Translations under genes and position numbers: made by a program
The notes under the pieces: model-generated
Databases searched by the model: none
Told to the model about the DNA's origin: nothing
The model's input: only the letters and a program-made list of their open reading frames with translations
Shown: piece by piece, positions 43,649 to 54,111 of the stretch
How the letters are laid out: each line of letters begins with the position of its first letter
Position numbering within the stretch: position 1 is the stretch's first letter
Source: Enterococcus pingfangensis
GTDB taxonomy: Bacteria; Bacillota; Bacilli; Lactobacillales; Enterococcaceae
DNA length: 64,000 bases
Assembly: GCF_005405205.1 (NCBI RefSeq)
Contig: NZ_BJDP01000006.1
Location: 140,568 to 204,567 of the forward strand
Direction: 5' to 3'

Positions 43649-44947
43649 ATGGTAAAAACAGTCAATGTTATCGGGGCAGGTCTTGCCGGAAGTGAAGCTG
43701 CGTGGCAGTTAGCAGAAGCCGGTGTTCCTGTAAATCTATATGAAATGCGCCCGGTGAAGTCAACTCCGGCGCATCATACTGCAAATTTTGCAGAACTTGT
43801 TTGTAGCAATTCGTTGCGGGGCAACGGGTTGACGAATGCAGTAGGTGTCTTGAAAGAAGAAATGCGCCGCTTGAATTCAGTTGTGATCGCATCCGCAGAT
43901 GAGACCGCGGTGCCGGCGGGCGGTGCACTTGCTGTCGATCGGACAAATTTTTCTGCACTCGTTACTGAAAAGGTCAAAAATCATCCGATGGTGACGGTCA
44001 TCTCTGAGGAAGTCACAAAAATTCCTGATGGGATCACGATCATTGCAACAGGACCTTTGACTTCTGAAGCATTGGCAAAAGAAATCGCTGCGCATAATGG
44101 TTCTGCTGGTTTTTATTTCTATGACGCAGCGGCACCAATCATTGATGAATCGACGATTGATCACGACAAAGTCTATTTGAAATCCCGCTATGATAAAGGC
44201 GAGGCGGCTTACTTGAACTGTCCGATGACAGAAGAAGAATTCATGCGGTTTTATAATGCATTAATCGAAGCCGAAGTCGCACCACAAAAAGAATTTGAAA
44301 AAGAGAAATTTTTTGAAGGCTGCATGCCAATTGAAGTTATGGCAAAACGCGGAGTCAAGACGATGCTGTTTGGTCCGATGAAACCTGTCGGCTTAGAAGA
44401 TCCGAAGACTGGCAAGCGTCCTTATGCCGTGATTCAATTGCGCCAAGACAATGCCGCAGCTTCAATGTATAATATCGTTGGTTTTCAAACTCATTTGAAG
44501 TGGGGCGAACAAAAACGCGTCTTTCAAATGATCCCAGGTTTGGAAAATGCAGAATTTTTACGTTATGGTGTGATGCACCGCAATAGTTTCATGAATTCAC
44601 CCGAGCTTTTGCAACCAACCTATCAAAGCAAAAAACGCGAGGACTTATTCTTTGCTGGTCAAATGACTGGTGTTGAAGGATACGTGGAAAGTGCGGGCAG
44701 CGGGCTAGTTGCCGGATTGAATGCTGCTAGACTTGCTAAAGATGAAGCGTTGATCGAATTTCCTCGTGAAACTGCGATTGGTTCGATGGCTTATTACATC
44801 ACGCATGCTGAGGGCAAACATTTTCAACCGATGAATGCGAACTTTGGGTTATTTCCTAGTTTGCCAGAACGGATTCGCGACAAAAAATTACGCTACGAAA
44901 CATTGGCTGAGCGTGCACTGAATGCTCTAGCTGAAATGACTATTTAA
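43649..44947 (+). CDS. trmFO: Folate/FAD-dependent tRNA (uracil-54-C5) methyltransferase TrmFO
   Basis: 432 residues; methylates U54 of tRNA using methylene-tetrahydrofolate. The N-terminal FAD-binding motif [31 protein letters not shown] and the C-terminal [22 protein letters not shown] are characteristic. ATG 43649 is chosen because AGTGAGGGAATCA precedes it and no residues are needed before the FAD motif. Confidence 0.96.
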   Translation: MVKTVNVIGAGLAGSEAAWQLAEAGVPVNLYEMRPVKSTPAHHTANFAELVCSNSLRGNGLTNAVGVLKEEMRRLNSVVIASADETAVPAGGALAVDRTNFSALVTEKVKNHPMVTVISEEVTKIPDGITIIATGPLTSEALAKEIAAHNGSAGFYFYDAAAPIIDESTIDHDKVYLKSRYDKGEAAYLNCPMTEEEFMRFYNALIEAEVAPQKEFEKEKFFEGCMPIEVMAKRGVKTMLFGPMKPVGLEDPKTGKRPYAVIQLRQDNAAASMYNIVGFQTHLKWGEQKRVFQMIPGLENAEFLRYGVMHRNSFMNSPELLQPTYQSKKREDLFFAGQMTGVEGYVESAGSGLVAGLNAARLAKDEALIEFPRETAIGSMAYYITHAEGKHFQPMNANFGLFPSLPERIRDKKLRYETLAERALNALAEMTI

Positions 44948-44985
44948 AAAAGATCTTTGCTGCTTTAGCGGCGAAGATTTTTTAT
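44946..44985 (+). terminator. Probable terminator after trmFO
   Basis: An imperfect hairpin from AAAAAAGATCTTTGC to GCGGCGAAGATTTTTT, followed by ATTT. It would separate trmFO from xerC. Confidence 0.55.
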
Positions 44986-45149
44986 TTGCATAAATAAAGC
45001 GAATTCAAGTCTATTTTCGGTAGTAATTGTGAAATATTTATAAATAATTGTTAGTATATTCGTGAAAAATCAATAGATTCTGACAATTCAATTGTAATTA
45101 AAAAGCTCTTATGCTACATTTGTGATATGTTTGCGAGGTGAGAAAAAGT

Positions 45150-46049
45150 TTGGAAAATGAAGCAGTGATGCAAGAGTTTGTGAGTTATTTAATGACCGAA
45201 CGCGGCTACTCAGAAAAAACGAAAGAAGCCTATCAACGAGACTTGAATGATTTTTGTGATTTTTTAAAAAATTCTGGGGAAGCTTCATTATTGCCGGTGA
45301 GTCATTTAGATGTTCGGGTGTATTTAGCCTTTTTGAATGATCAGAAATATAGTCGCAATACGATCAGTCGAAAGATTGCTAGCTTACGATCTTTTTATCA
45401 ATATCTCTTGAAGCATGAAAAGATCACAGAGAACCCTTTTTCTTATGTTCATCTCAAGAAAAGACAAGCCCGTCTGCCGCGTTTTTTCTATGAAAAAGAA
45501 ATCGAGGTACTATTTGCAAGCGTCGAAGGAACGAAGCCGCTAGATCAGCGTAATCGTGCATTGCTGGAAGTTCTGTATGGTTCTGGTCTTCGGGTCAGTG
45601 AGTGCGCTAATCTTGATTTATCAGTGATTGATTTTGATAACTGTGTCATGCTGATCCACGGAAAAGGGAACAAAGATCGCTATGTACCGCTGGGTTCTTA
45701 CGCAGCCGATGCGATCCAAGCCTTTATACAAGATGGGCGAAAACAGATCATGGATCACTTTGGTAAAGAGCATGATTATTTGTTTATCAATCATCGCGGC
45801 GAACAGATCACGTCGACCGGGATCGAATACGTCCTCAATCAGATCATAAAAAAGAGCAGCTTGAACAGCGACATCCATCCGCATATGTTGCGGCACACGT
45901 TTGCTACGCATCTGCTAAATAATGGTGCTGACTTACGGACGGTCCAAGAATTATTAGGACATGCCAATTTATCAACAACCCAAATTTATACCCACGTTAC
46001 AAAAGAAAGTTTACAAAAAAGTTATCGCTCGTTTCATCCAAGGGCTTAA
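45150..46049 (+). CDS. xerC: Tyrosine recombinase XerC
   Basis: 299 residues, partner of XerD in dif recombination. From the chosen TTG start (after GAGGTGAGAAAAAG) the catalytic residues are R148, K172, H245, R248, H271 and Y280. The C-terminus ends SFHPRA, parallel to FFPRA in XerD. The position before hslV-hslU-codY identifies it as XerC (CodV in Bacillus). A GTG at 45138 or ATG at 45168 are alternative starts. Confidence 0.95.
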   Translation: MENEAVMQEFVSYLMTERGYSEKTKEAYQRDLNDFCDFLKNSGEASLLPVSHLDVRVYLAFLNDQKYSRNTISRKIASLRSFYQYLLKHEKITENPFSYVHLKKRQARLPRFFYEKEIEVLFASVEGTKPLDQRNRALLEVLYGSGLRVSECANLDLSVIDFDNCVMLIHGKGNKDRYVPLGSYAADAIQAFIQDGRKQIMDHFGKEHDYLFINHRGEQITSTGIEYVLNQIIKKSSLNSDIHPHMLRHTFATHLLNNGADLRTVQELLGHANLSTTQIYTHVTKESLQKSYRSFHPRA

Positions 46050-46122
46050 AAAAATAAATAAACAGTCACTGCTCGTTTTAAATTCAAAGCGCGCAAGTGA
46101 CCAGGAATAAGGAGAGAATAAG

Positions 46123-46668
46123 ATGTCTGAATCACAATTTCATTCAACTACTATCTGTGCAATCGAAAAAGATGGGAAACTAGCCATGGCCGGCGACGGT
46201 CAAGTTACCATGGGAGAACAAGTAATCATGAAAGGAACGGCGCGTAAAGTACGTCGAATCTATAATGGCAAAGTTGTTGTAGGTTTTGCCGGAAGTGTAG
46301 CTGATGCGTTTACGTTAGAAGAAAAGTTTGAAGGCAAACTGAACGAATACAACGGCAATCTGCAACGTGCGGCTGTTGAATTGGCCCAAGAATGGCGCAC
46401 ACAACAGGCGATGAAAAATTTAGAAGCTTTACTGATCGTTATGAACGATCAAGAAATGTTGTTAGTTTCTGGTAACGGTGAAGTTATTGCTCCTGATGAT
46501 GGCATCTTAGCGATCGGTTCAGGTGGAAACTACGCCTTGGCAGCAGCACGGGCAATGAAAAAACATAATTCTGAGATGAGTGCAAAAGACATCGCTGAAA
46601 GCGCGCTGAATATTGCTGCGGATATTTGTGTTTTCACTAATCATAATATTATTGTAGAAGAAATGTAG
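46123..46668 (+). CDS. hslV: HslV/ClpQ protease subunit
   Basis: 181 residues, N-terminal-nucleophile peptidase of the HslUV complex. The core [33 protein letters not shown] and [16 protein letters not shown] is intact. The Thr-Thr that is N-terminal in E. coli HslV is preceded here by seven residues after Met (SESQFHS), similar to the extension of Bacillus CodW (ClpQ). ATG 46123 follows AAGGAGAGAATAAG. It forms an operon with hslU. Confidence 0.93.
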   Translation: MSESQFHSTTICAIEKDGKLAMAGDGQVTMGEQVIMKGTARKVRRIYNGKVVVGFAGSVADAFTLEEKFEGKLNEYNGNLQRAAVELAQEWRTQQAMKNLEALLIVMNDQEMLLVSGNGEVIAPDDGILAIGSGGNYALAAARAMKKHNSEMSAKDIAESALNIAADICVFTNHNIIVEEM

Positions 46669-46678
46669 TTTGAAACGC

Positions 46679-46700
46679 GGCTGAAATCAGCCTATTTTTT
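46679..46700 (+). terminator. Small hairpin between hslV and hslU
   Basis: GGCTG-AAAT-CAGCC followed by TATTTTTT. It could lower hslU expression relative to hslV rather than end the transcript. Confidence 0.5.
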
Positions 46701-46737
46701 CTAAAAAACTAGCATAATACAAGTAAGGAGAATCAAA

Positions 46738-48129
46738 ATGACAGAAGTTAATAAAACCCCAAAAGAAATCGTCAGTGAACTGGATCAATATATCATTGGA
46801 CAAAATGATGCAAAACGTTCTGTTGCGATCGCGTTGCGCAATCGTTATCGTCGGATGCAGTTAGAAGAAACAATGCAGCAAGAAGTCACACCTAAAAATA
46901 TTTTGATGATCGGACCGACTGGTGTCGGAAAAACTGAGATCGCTCGCCGCTTGGCACGAATCGTCAACGCTCCATTTGTCAAAGTTGAGGCGACAAAATT
47001 CACAGAAGTCGGTTATGTCGGACGCGATGTGGAATCCATGGTCCGCGATCTAGTTGAACATGCAATCACAATCGTTGAAAAAGAGGAATATTCAAAAGTT
47101 TATGCGCAAGCTTTGAAGCGAGCAAATAAACACTTAGTGAAAGTTTTAGTTCCAGGGATCAAAAAAGAGCAAAAACAAAGCGGTAATCCTTACGAACAAA
47201 TGATGAATATGTTCAACCAAGCACAAACTGAACCAAAAGAAGAGCTCACAGAAGCGATCAAAGTCAATCGCCAAACGGTTCTTGAACAACTAGAAAAAGG
47301 GTTATTGGATCAACGAGAAGTAACAATCGAAATAACTGAACCGAAAAAATCAATGCCGATGAATAATGGATTAGAACAGATGGGAATCGATTTGTCTGAT
47401 ACATTGGGCGCTTTGACCCCTGAGAAAAAGAGCAAACGAACAGTGACTGTTAAAAAGGCTCAAGAGCTTTTAGTAAAAGAAGAGCAAGCGCAGTTAGTCA
47501 ACGAAGGCGATATTTCTACTGCAGCAATTAAATTAGCAGAAAGTTCTGGGATCATTTTCATCGATGAAATCGACAAAATCACGTCAAAATCACAACAAAA
47601 TTCGGGCGAAGTATCGCGTGAAGGTGTCCAAAGAGATATCTTGCCAATCGTGGAAGGTTCGCAAGTAAATACTAAATATGGAGCGATTCAAACGGATCAT
47701 ATTTTATTTATTGCAAGCGGTGCTTTCAGCTTGTCAAAACCAAGTGATTTGATTCCGGAATTACAAGGTCGTTTCCCGATTCGAGTTGAATTGAACGATC
47801 TATCAGCAGAAGACTTCGTGAAAATTTTGACTGAACCAAATAATTCTTTGATCAAACAATATGTTGCGTTAGTAGGGACTGAAAATGTCAAAATTATTTT
47901 TACCCAAGAAGCGATTGAACGAATCGCTCAGATTGCCTTTGATGTAAACCGGGAGACAGATAATATCGGGGCACGACGCTTGCACACGATTTTGGAAAAA
48001 TTATTGGAAGATTTATTATTTGAAGCACCGGATATGCAAATGGGCGAAATTAAGATCACTGAAGCCTATGTGGATGAAAAATTAGCATCAATCGCTCAAA
48101 ATAAAGATCTGAGTCGCTTTATTCTTTAA
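46738..48129 (+). CDS. hslU: HslU/ClpY ATPase subunit
   Basis: 463 residues, AAA+ unfoldase feeding HslV. Walker [10 protein letters not shown], the I domain (residues ~110-240, Gln/Glu/Lys-rich) and Walker [11 protein letters not shown] are visible. The C-terminal SLSRFIL-like end (KDLSRFIL) is the tail that inserts into HslV. The ATG follows AAGGAGAATCAAA, and codY follows directly. Confidence 0.96.
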   Translation: MTEVNKTPKEIVSELDQYIIGQNDAKRSVAIALRNRYRRMQLEETMQQEVTPKNILMIGPTGVGKTEIARRLARIVNAPFVKVEATKFTEVGYVGRDVESMVRDLVEHAITIVEKEEYSKVYAQALKRANKHLVKVLVPGIKKEQKQSGNPYEQMMNMFNQAQTEPKEELTEAIKVNRQTVLEQLEKGLLDQREVTIEITEPKKSMPMNNGLEQMGIDLSDTLGALTPEKKSKRTVTVKKAQELLVKEEQAQLVNEGDISTAAIKLAESSGIIFIDEIDKITSKSQQNSGEVSREGVQRDILPIVEGSQVNTKYGAIQTDHILFIASGAFSLSKPSDLIPELQGRFPIRVELNDLSAEDFVKILTEPNNSLIKQYVALVGTENVKIIFTQEAIERIAQIAFDVNRETDNIGARRLHTILEKLLEDLLFEAPDMQMGEIKITEAYVDEKLASIAQNKDLSRFIL

Positions 48130-48147
48130 AGTATGGGAGGAGAAAAA

Positions 48148-48936
48148 GTGGAAACATTATTAGAAAAAACACGTCAGATAAATAAATTGATGCAACAAAA
48201 AAATGCTTTTGAGCCTGAAGCAGAATTGCCTTACAATAATATGGCACGGATTTTAGGGGACATCTTGGGGACGCTGACGTATATTATCGGGGCTGAAGGA
48301 AAATTGTTGGGACTAAATGAAAAAATCAATATCAATACTGATCGGGTCCGTTCGTTTTTAGTGGATCGTCAGTTTCCGGACAGTTATGTCTCAGGGATGA
48401 AAGAAGTCATCCGGACCGAGGCAAATATTCCAGTAGAAAATGAATTGACCGCCTTTCCCACCGAAAGAGCAGAACTTTATCCTAATGGACTGACAACGGT
48501 TATTCCAATCTTTGGTTCAGGCGAACGTTTAGGAACGATTGTGTTAGCGCGAACAGAAGGAATATTCAATGACGATGATCTTGTCTTAGCCGAATATGGC
48601 GCAACGGTTATCGGAATGGAGATTTTATACCAACAGTTTTTACATGTCGGAGAAAAAATCCGTAGTCAAACGGCTGTTCAAATGGCGATTTCTACGCTTT
48701 CATATAGCGAATTAAAAGCCGTCAAAGCGATTTTTGAAGCGCTGGAAGGTGACGAAGGTCGATTGACTGCCTCAAATATTGCAGATAAAATCGGTATCAC
48801 ACGTTCGGTGATCGTGAATGCTTTGCGAAAATTAGAATCAGCCGGGATCATTGAATCACGTTCACTTGGAATGAAAGGAACGTATTTGAAAGTTTTGAAT
48901 CCATTGTTTAAAGAGGAATTAGTTCGTCATAAATAA
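48148..48936 (+). CDS. codY: Global nutritional regulator CodY
   Basis: 262 residues. An N-terminal GAF domain senses branched-chain amino acids and GTP in the family. The C-terminal winged helix (LTASNIADKIGITRSVIVNALRKLESAGIIESRSLGMKGTYLKV) binds DNA. The start is GTG 48148 after GGGAGGAGAAAAA; an ATG at 48133 would place the ribosome site inside the gene. Being last in the xerC-hslVU-codY series matches Bacillus codVWXY. Confidence 0.96.
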   Translation: METLLEKTRQINKLMQQKNAFEPEAELPYNNMARILGDILGTLTYIIGAEGKLLGLNEKININTDRVRSFLVDRQFPDSYVSGMKEVIRTEANIPVENELTAFPTERAELYPNGLTTVIPIFGSGERLGTIVLARTEGIFNDDDLVLAEYGATVIGMEILYQQFLHVGEKIRSQTAVQMAISTLSYSELKAVKAIFEALEGDEGRLTASNIADKIGITRSVIVNALRKLESAGIIESRSLGMKGTYLKVLNPLFKEELVRHK

Positions 48937-49045
48937 GGCGGAAAACTAAACGAAGCTAACAACGAACAGAAACGATTAGAAAGTTCAATTTTAGTTAGAA
49001 TGCACTATGAGAATCGGAAGTAGTAGGAATAAGGAGTGAATACTT

Positions 49046-49915
49046 ATGTCAGTGACAATCAGTAATGATTTTTTAGTAGCGACGATCAATGAAAAGGGCG
49101 CAGAACTTGCCAGTCTGCGTGCCAATGAGATTGAATATATCTGGCAGGCAGATCCAAGATATTGGGGCCGGCATGCGCCATTGCTATTTCCGTTTGTGGG
49201 ACGTTTAAAAGACAATCAATATACGTATCAGGGGAAAAGCTATCCGATGGGCCAACACGGATTTGCTCGTGATAAAGACTTTACAGTTGTTGAACAAACA
49301 AAAGATAAAGTGACTTTGTTACTTGAAAGCGATGAAGAAACAAAGGCCGTCTATCCATTTGATTTTGCTTTGACAGTCAGCTATGAAATCTGGGGCGATG
49401 GTCTTCGGATTCGCTTTAATGTTGAAAATACTGGGTCAGAAGAAATGATTTTTGCTTTAGGCGGACATCCGGCTTTCAATATTCCATTGACGGATGATTT
49501 GAAATTTGAGGATTATTTTATTGCTTTTTCACCACAGAAATCGCGGGTGAAAATTCCTTTAGAAGGTCCATTTACAAATCTGGATCAAAAAACGATTGGT
49601 CAAACCAATACCAACATCCAGTTGAGCCGCGAGCTGTTTAAAGAAGATGCCTTGATCTATGAGACACGCAGATTAAATGCATATACATTAGGCAGCGAAG
49701 AATCCTCTCACAGTGTGACTGTAGCCTACAATAATATTCCTTACGTCGGTCTATGGTCGCCGTATCCTGCTGAAGCGCCATTTGTTTGCATTGAACCGTG
49801 GTGGGGATTTGCGGATACAGTAGACAGCACGGGTCGACTTGAAGATAAAGCGGGGATGAATCGTTTAGCCACAAAAGAAAACTTTAAAACAGAATTCTCG
49901 ATTACCGTAAGCTAA
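49046..49915 (+). CDS. Aldose 1-epimerase family protein
   Basis: 289 residues, galactose-mutarotase-like fold. Visible features are WQADPRYWGRHAPLLFPFVGRLK near the N-terminus, GQHGFARDKDF (His), FALGGHPAFNIPL (second His) and CIEPWWGFAD (Glu region). It resembles the LacX/YeaD-type branch more than GalM proper; the sugar is unknown. ATG 49046 follows AAGGAGTGAATACTT. Confidence 0.82.
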   Translation: MSVTISNDFLVATINEKGAELASLRANEIEYIWQADPRYWGRHAPLLFPFVGRLKDNQYTYQGKSYPMGQHGFARDKDFTVVEQTKDKVTLLLESDEETKAVYPFDFALTVSYEIWGDGLRIRFNVENTGSEEMIFALGGHPAFNIPLTDDLKFEDYFIAFSPQKSRVKIPLEGPFTNLDQKTIGQTNTNIQLSRELFKEDALIYETRRLNAYTLGSEESSHSVTVAYNNIPYVGLWSPYPAEAPFVCIEPWWGFADTVDSTGRLEDKAGMNRLATKENFKTEFSITVS

Positions 49916-49976
49916 ATAGTATCTGAGCGCTCAGTCTTGAAAATGAGACCGATTCGTTAAACAAATCGTTATAAAA

Positions 49977-50009
49977 AAACGGCTGGGACGCATTGTCTCA
50001 GCCGTTTTT
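49977..50009. terminator. Terminator between the epimerase and Nudix genes
   Basis: AAAACGGCTGGGAC pairs with GTCTCAGCCGTTTT around GCATT. It can serve both converging genes. Confidence 0.88.
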
Positions 50010-50025
50010 GAATTCAATCAAGCTG

Positions 50026-50640
50026 TTAATCGAAGGGGACGACCCAATCAGCGCGATGATGGGCGTCAAAGCAGAGCTTGATTTGTTCCGGTGTGTTTTT
50101 GGCCTCAGCTAAAGACGGCAAGTTATCATTAGTAAACCAATCAATCTGGATCGTTTAGATATTTTCGACAAAATCGCCACCAAGCAGTTCGCATTCTACA
50201 AAGACTTTGCAAACACTGTAAGCGTAGCGCGGCAGATTGTGTTTATTGCGATCTTGAATAGCGATAACTTTTGCTGGTTTGACTTGCAAGCCGGTTTCTT
50301 CCAGCGTTTCTTTAACAGTATTTTCTTTAATCGATTGATCGAAATCAACCCAGCCGCCTGGCAATGACCAAAGCCCATTTTTTTCTTGCACCAGCAAGAT
50401 TTTATTTTCACTAAATATCGCCGCGCGTGTATCCAATTTTGGTGTGGGATAACCGGACTCCGTCGCAAATAATTCTCTCAATTTCAAGCTAGGCAGCGGG
50501 GATTGCACAGCCAGTATCTCTGTTGCAATAGTCCGAATTCGTTCAAAACGTTCTTGATCGAAGGGATCTTTCGTATAAGCAAGTCCTGCTTGAGCCAGTG
50601 CTTGCAGCTCGATTGCCCAATCCAATAATTGTTCTTCCAT
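50026..50640 (-). pseudogene. Nudix hydrolase gene with premature ochre stop
   Basis: Full frame 204 codons plus stop, but a TAA at 50157-50155 cuts the product to 161 residues. Beyond it the same frame continues sensibly (TIQIDWFTNDNLPSL, then KNTPEQIKLCFDAHH) to a stop at 50026. The protein has an N-terminal Nudix-associated helical domain (DWAIELQALAQAGLAY) and a Nudix box starting GGWVDFDQ...VKETLEETGL. Two box positions differ from GX5EX7REUXEEXGU: E7 is Gln and R15 is Lys. The lost part includes the last strand and helix of the fold, so the product is probably damaged. Its start overlaps the plsY stop by one base. Confidence 0.78.
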
Positions 50641-51269
50641 TATTTCTCCTTTTTATTCAAGCCAAAGGAAACACGATTTTCTGTTCCGTTTTTGATCCGT
50701 ATGATATTTTCTTTGTGACGATACATGATATAACAAGTCAAAACGAAACAGACTAGTGTCAGCAGCCAATTGTATGTGGGTAAAATCGTCGGCCAGACAT
50801 AAGGTAGAAAAATTGAAGAAAGCGTGACAAAAATGGCTGAAGTAATACTCGCCGCGCTGACCATACTAGTAATGTATAAAACGATTAAAAAGAAAACTAT
50901 TGAATAGCAAAAAAATAATGGCGCAAATCCTAACAGCATCCCCGCGCTAGTAGCGACCGCTTTACCACCTTTAAAGCCGGCAAAAATCGGCAATGTATGA
51001 CCGATGACCGCAACTAAACCAAACCATAACGGATTGATCTCCAGATGAAAGATCATAGGCAAACAAGTTGCTAAAGTTCCTTTTAATAAATCCATTGCAA
51101 AAACAATCAGTCCCGCTTTTTTTCCTAAAATACGAAACGTATTGGTCGTGCCGGAATTTCCGCTGCCGAACTCGCGGATGTCTTTTTTAAAAAAAGTTTT
51201 TCCAATCCAAATGCCTGAAGGAATAGAGCCTAAAAGATAAGCTACGACTAAAAGTATAGCGATTTTCAT
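50640..51269 (-). CDS. plsY: Acyl-phosphate:glycerol-3-phosphate acyltransferase PlsY
   Basis: 209 residues, polytopic membrane enzyme for the first acylation step of phospholipid synthesis. The three catalytic motifs are visible: SIPSGIWIGK, GSGNSGTTNTFRILGKKAG and GFKGGKAVATS. ATG 51269 follows GAGGATTCAT; upstream in-frame ATGs lack ribosome sites. The downstream Nudix gene overlaps by one base. It lies back to back with the parE-parC side, as in other Firmicutes. Confidence 0.95.
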   Translation of the reverse strand: MKIAILLVVAYLLGSIPSGIWIGKTFFKKDIREFGSGNSGTTNTFRILGKKAGLIVFAMDLLKGTLATCLPMIFHLEINPLWFGLVAVIGHTLPIFAGFKGGKAVATSAGMLLGFAPLFFCYSIVFFLIVLYITSMVSAASITSAIFVTLSSIFLPYVWPTILPTYNWLLTLVCFVLTCYIMYRHKENIIRIKNGTENRVSFGLNKKEK

Positions 51270-51388
51270 ATGAATCCTCATTTCTTCGGTTAGTAAGGTC
51301 ATTTTAGCAGATTTCAAAAGAGTGAACAAATTCTAATCCCATGATATACTGATTATCGTAAATAAATAAAGTGAGCGGGGGAAATCAA

Positions 51389-51811
51389 ATGAGTTTTCAA
51401 AATCCTAGTCAAGAAAAAATTTTTCAATATTTAGCTGAAGCCAAAGTGATCGCGGTAGTAGGACTTAGTTCAAATCCTGCTAAAACCAGTTATCAAATCG
51501 CTGAAATATTAAAGGCTCATGGGTATAAATTATACGGTGTAAATCCTAAGTTAGCTGGCCAAACGATCAATGAGATTCCGGTCGTAGAAAATTTAGCCGC
51601 TGTACCTGAGCCAATCGATATCGTGGATATCTTTAGACGAAGTGAATTTTTACCAGGAATCGCCGAAGAATTTTTAAAAACTGACGCTAAAGTTTTTTGG
51701 GCTCAGCTTGGATTGCGCAGCGAAGAAGCTGCCAAGATCTTGCAAGATCAAGGACGCAACGACATTGTTATGGACCGTTGTGTGAAGATTGAATTGAATA
51801 AAAGAGCGTAA
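51389..51811 (+). CDS. CoA-binding domain protein (YccU-like)
   Basis: 140 residues, a single Rossmann-like CoA-binding domain: VIAVVGLSSNPAKTSYQIAEIL, YGVNPKLAGQTINEIPVVENL and VDIFRRSEF, ending in VMDRCVKIEL. The family resembles the CoA-binding part of succinyl-CoA synthetase; its function is unknown. ATG 51389 follows GCGGGGGAAATCAA. Confidence 0.87.
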   Translation: MSFQNPSQEKIFQYLAEAKVIAVVGLSSNPAKTSYQIAEILKAHGYKLYGVNPKLAGQTINEIPVVENLAAVPEPIDIVDIFRRSEFLPGIAEEFLKTDAKVFWAQLGLRSEEAAKILQDQGRNDIVMDRCVKIELNKRA

Positions 51812-51847
51812 TCTGTGAGTTGATTTTCTTAAAAAAAATGGTTAAAA

Positions 51848-51881
51848 TGCCTTTTCAGAAATAGGAGAGGCTTTTTTTTTG
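51848..51881 (+). terminator. Terminator after the CoA-binding protein gene
   Basis: GCCT-t-TTC and GGA-g-AGGC pair in an imperfect hairpin followed by nine T residues. Confidence 0.7.
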
Positions 51882-52066
51882 GACTTTTTTAGCGTATCAT
51901 ACAAATGATGTACGTTAGATAAAGATACCAAACTAGCTTGGCTGATGATTAAATGGATCAATGCTATAACCTGAAATATTAGTGGAGCAGCTAGATGGTA
52001 TAAGGTACAGACAATAATTCATTTTTTTAAGGAAAATGATTACGCAAGAAGTAAGGAGCTGTAGGA

Positions 52067-54097
52067 TTGGCTAAGATAAACAACGAATACAATGACGCTT
52101 CGATCCAGGTGTTGGAAGGATTAGAAGCAGTTAGAAAACGCCCGGGGATGTATATCGGCTCGACAGACAGTCGCGGATTGCATCATTTGGTTTATGAGAT
52201 TGTTGATAATGCAGTCGATGAAGCATTATCAGGCTATGGGAATGAGATCGAAGTCACTCTTCATCATGACAATAGTGTAGAAGTAAGCGATAAAGGACGC
52301 GGTATGCCAGTCGGAATGCATGCTTCAGGAATTCCAACGGTGGAAGTAATCTTTACAATCTTACATGCCGGCGGAAAATTTGGTCAAGGTGGCTATAAAA
52401 CTTCCGGCGGATTACACGGCGTTGGTGCCAGTGTAGTCAATGCGTTATCCAAATGGCTAACAGTAACGATTGTTCGAGATGGCGTAGAATATCAAGAAAA
52501 ATTTAAAAACGGCGGCAAGCCGCAAGGAACGTTGAAAAAAATCGGCAAGACCCGCAAACCGAATGGGACGACCGTACATTTTTTACCTGATACTGAAATT
52601 TTTACGGTTTTAAATTTTTCTTATGAAACACTATCAGAACGGTTACGCGAATCAGCATTCTTATTGCGAGGCGTCAAGATTACCTTGACTGATCTGCGCG
52701 GGGAAGAAAAATTGGAGGAAGTCTTCCATTTTGAAGAAGGGATCAAAGAGTTTGTTGAATACTTGAATGAAGACAAGGATACTTTGACACCAGTTGTTTA
52801 CTTTTCTGGCGAACGTGAAGGAATTGAAGTTGAATTTTCTTATCAGTACAATGATGGTTATTCAGAAAATCTATTATCTTTTGTCAACAATGTTCGAACC
52901 AAAGACGGCGGAACCCATGAATCCGGGATGAAGACGTCGATGACGAAAGCTTTCAATGAATATGCACGTAAATTGGGACTGTTGAAAGAAAAAGATAAGA
53001 ATTTAGAAGGATCAGATTTTCGTGAAGGTCTTTCTGCCGTCTTATCTGTTCGAATTCCAGAAAATCTACTGCAATTTGAAGGGCAAACGAAAGAGAAATT
53101 AGGCACACCGGCAGCCCGAGGAGCAGTTGACAGTGTGATCGGCGAACAGATGGGCTTTTATTTGCAAGAAAACAGCGAAAATAGTCAGATGCTGATTCGT
53201 AAGGCGATCAAAGCGCGAGAAGCGCGAGAAGCGGCGCGAAAAGCTCGTGAAGAAAGCCGAAACGGCAAGAAACGTAAAAAAGGTGAATCACTGCTTTCAG
53301 GCAAGTTGACTCCCGCACAATCTCGCAACGCAGCTAAAAATGAACTTTTCTTAGTCGAAGGGGATTCCGCCGGCGGTTCAGCTAAACAAGGGCGCGATCG
53401 AAAATTCCAAGCGATTTTGCCATTGCGTGGAAAAGTCATCAACACCGAAAAAGCTAAGATGCAAGATATTTTGAAAAATGAAGAGATCAATACAATGATC
53501 TATACGATTGGTGCGGGTGTTGGACCAGAATTTGCTATTGAAGACTGCAATTACGATAAAGTCATCATCATGACCGATGCGGATACAGATGGTGCCCACA
53601 TCCAAGTTTTGTTATTGACATTTTTCTATCGCTACATGAAACCATTGATCGAAGCTGGAAAAATTTATATCGCGTTGCCACCATTATATAAAGTCTCAAA
53701 AGGGGCTGGCCGTAAACAAGTTGTTGAATATGTCTGGACTGATGATGAATTACAAAGTGTGATCAAAAAAGTTGGTAAAGGCTACATGCTGCAGCGTTAT
53801 AAAGGGCTCGGCGAAATGAATGCAGAACAATTATGGGAGACGACCATGGATCCAGAATACCGGACGCTTGTCCGAGTACGGATTGATGACGCTGCTCAAG
53901 CAGAGCGCCGTGTGACAACTTTAATGGGGGACAAAGTAGAACCGAGACGGAAATGGATCGAAAGCCATGTCCAATTTACTTTAGAAGAAGACGGCAGTTT
54001 ATTAGACAGCAAAGAAGACGGACCAACTGCCGCAACAACGGAACAAAAAGCAGAAATGACTGGCGAGGGCGAACCAAGCAGTCTGTTTGATGAGTAG
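52067..54097 (+). CDS. parE: DNA topoisomerase IV subunit B
   Basis: 676 residues. A GHKL ATPase (EIVDNAVDEALSGYG, GRGMPVGMH, GGLHGVGASVVNALS) is followed by a transducer domain and TOPRIM (LFLVEGDSAGGSAKQGRDRKFQAILPLRGKV, IIMTDADTDGAHI). It decatenates daughter chromosomes with ParC. The start is TTG 52067, ten bases after AAGGAG. The ParE assignment over GyrB rests on adjacency to parC and the plsY neighbourhood. parC starts 14 bases later. Confidence 0.95.
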   Translation: MAKINNEYNDASIQVLEGLEAVRKRPGMYIGSTDSRGLHHLVYEIVDNAVDEALSGYGNEIEVTLHHDNSVEVSDKGRGMPVGMHASGIPTVEVIFTILHAGGKFGQGGYKTSGGLHGVGASVVNALSKWLTVTIVRDGVEYQEKFKNGGKPQGTLKKIGKTRKPNGTTVHFLPDTEIFTVLNFSYETLSERLRESAFLLRGVKITLTDLRGEEKLEEVFHFEEGIKEFVEYLNEDKDTLTPVVYFSGEREGIEVEFSYQYNDGYSENLLSFVNNVRTKDGGTHESGMKTSMTKAFNEYARKLGLLKEKDKNLEGSDFREGLSAVLSVRIPENLLQFEGQTKEKLGTPAARGAVDSVIGEQMGFYLQENSENSQMLIRKAIKAREAREAARKAREESRNGKKRKKGESLLSGKLTPAQSRNAAKNELFLVEGDSAGGSAKQGRDRKFQAILPLRGKVINTEKAKMQDILKNEEINTMIYTIGAGVGPEFAIEDCNYDKVIIMTDADTDGAHIQVLLLTFFYRYMKPLIEAGKIYIALPPLYKVSKGAGRKQVVEYVWTDDELQSVIKKVGKGYMLQRYKGLGEMNAEQLWETTMDPEYRTLVRVRIDDAAQAERRVTTLMGDKVEPRRKWIESHVQFTLEEDGSLLDSKEDGPTAATTEQKAEMTGEGEPSSLFDE

Positions 54098-54111
54098 GAG
54101 GTGGTCGAAGA

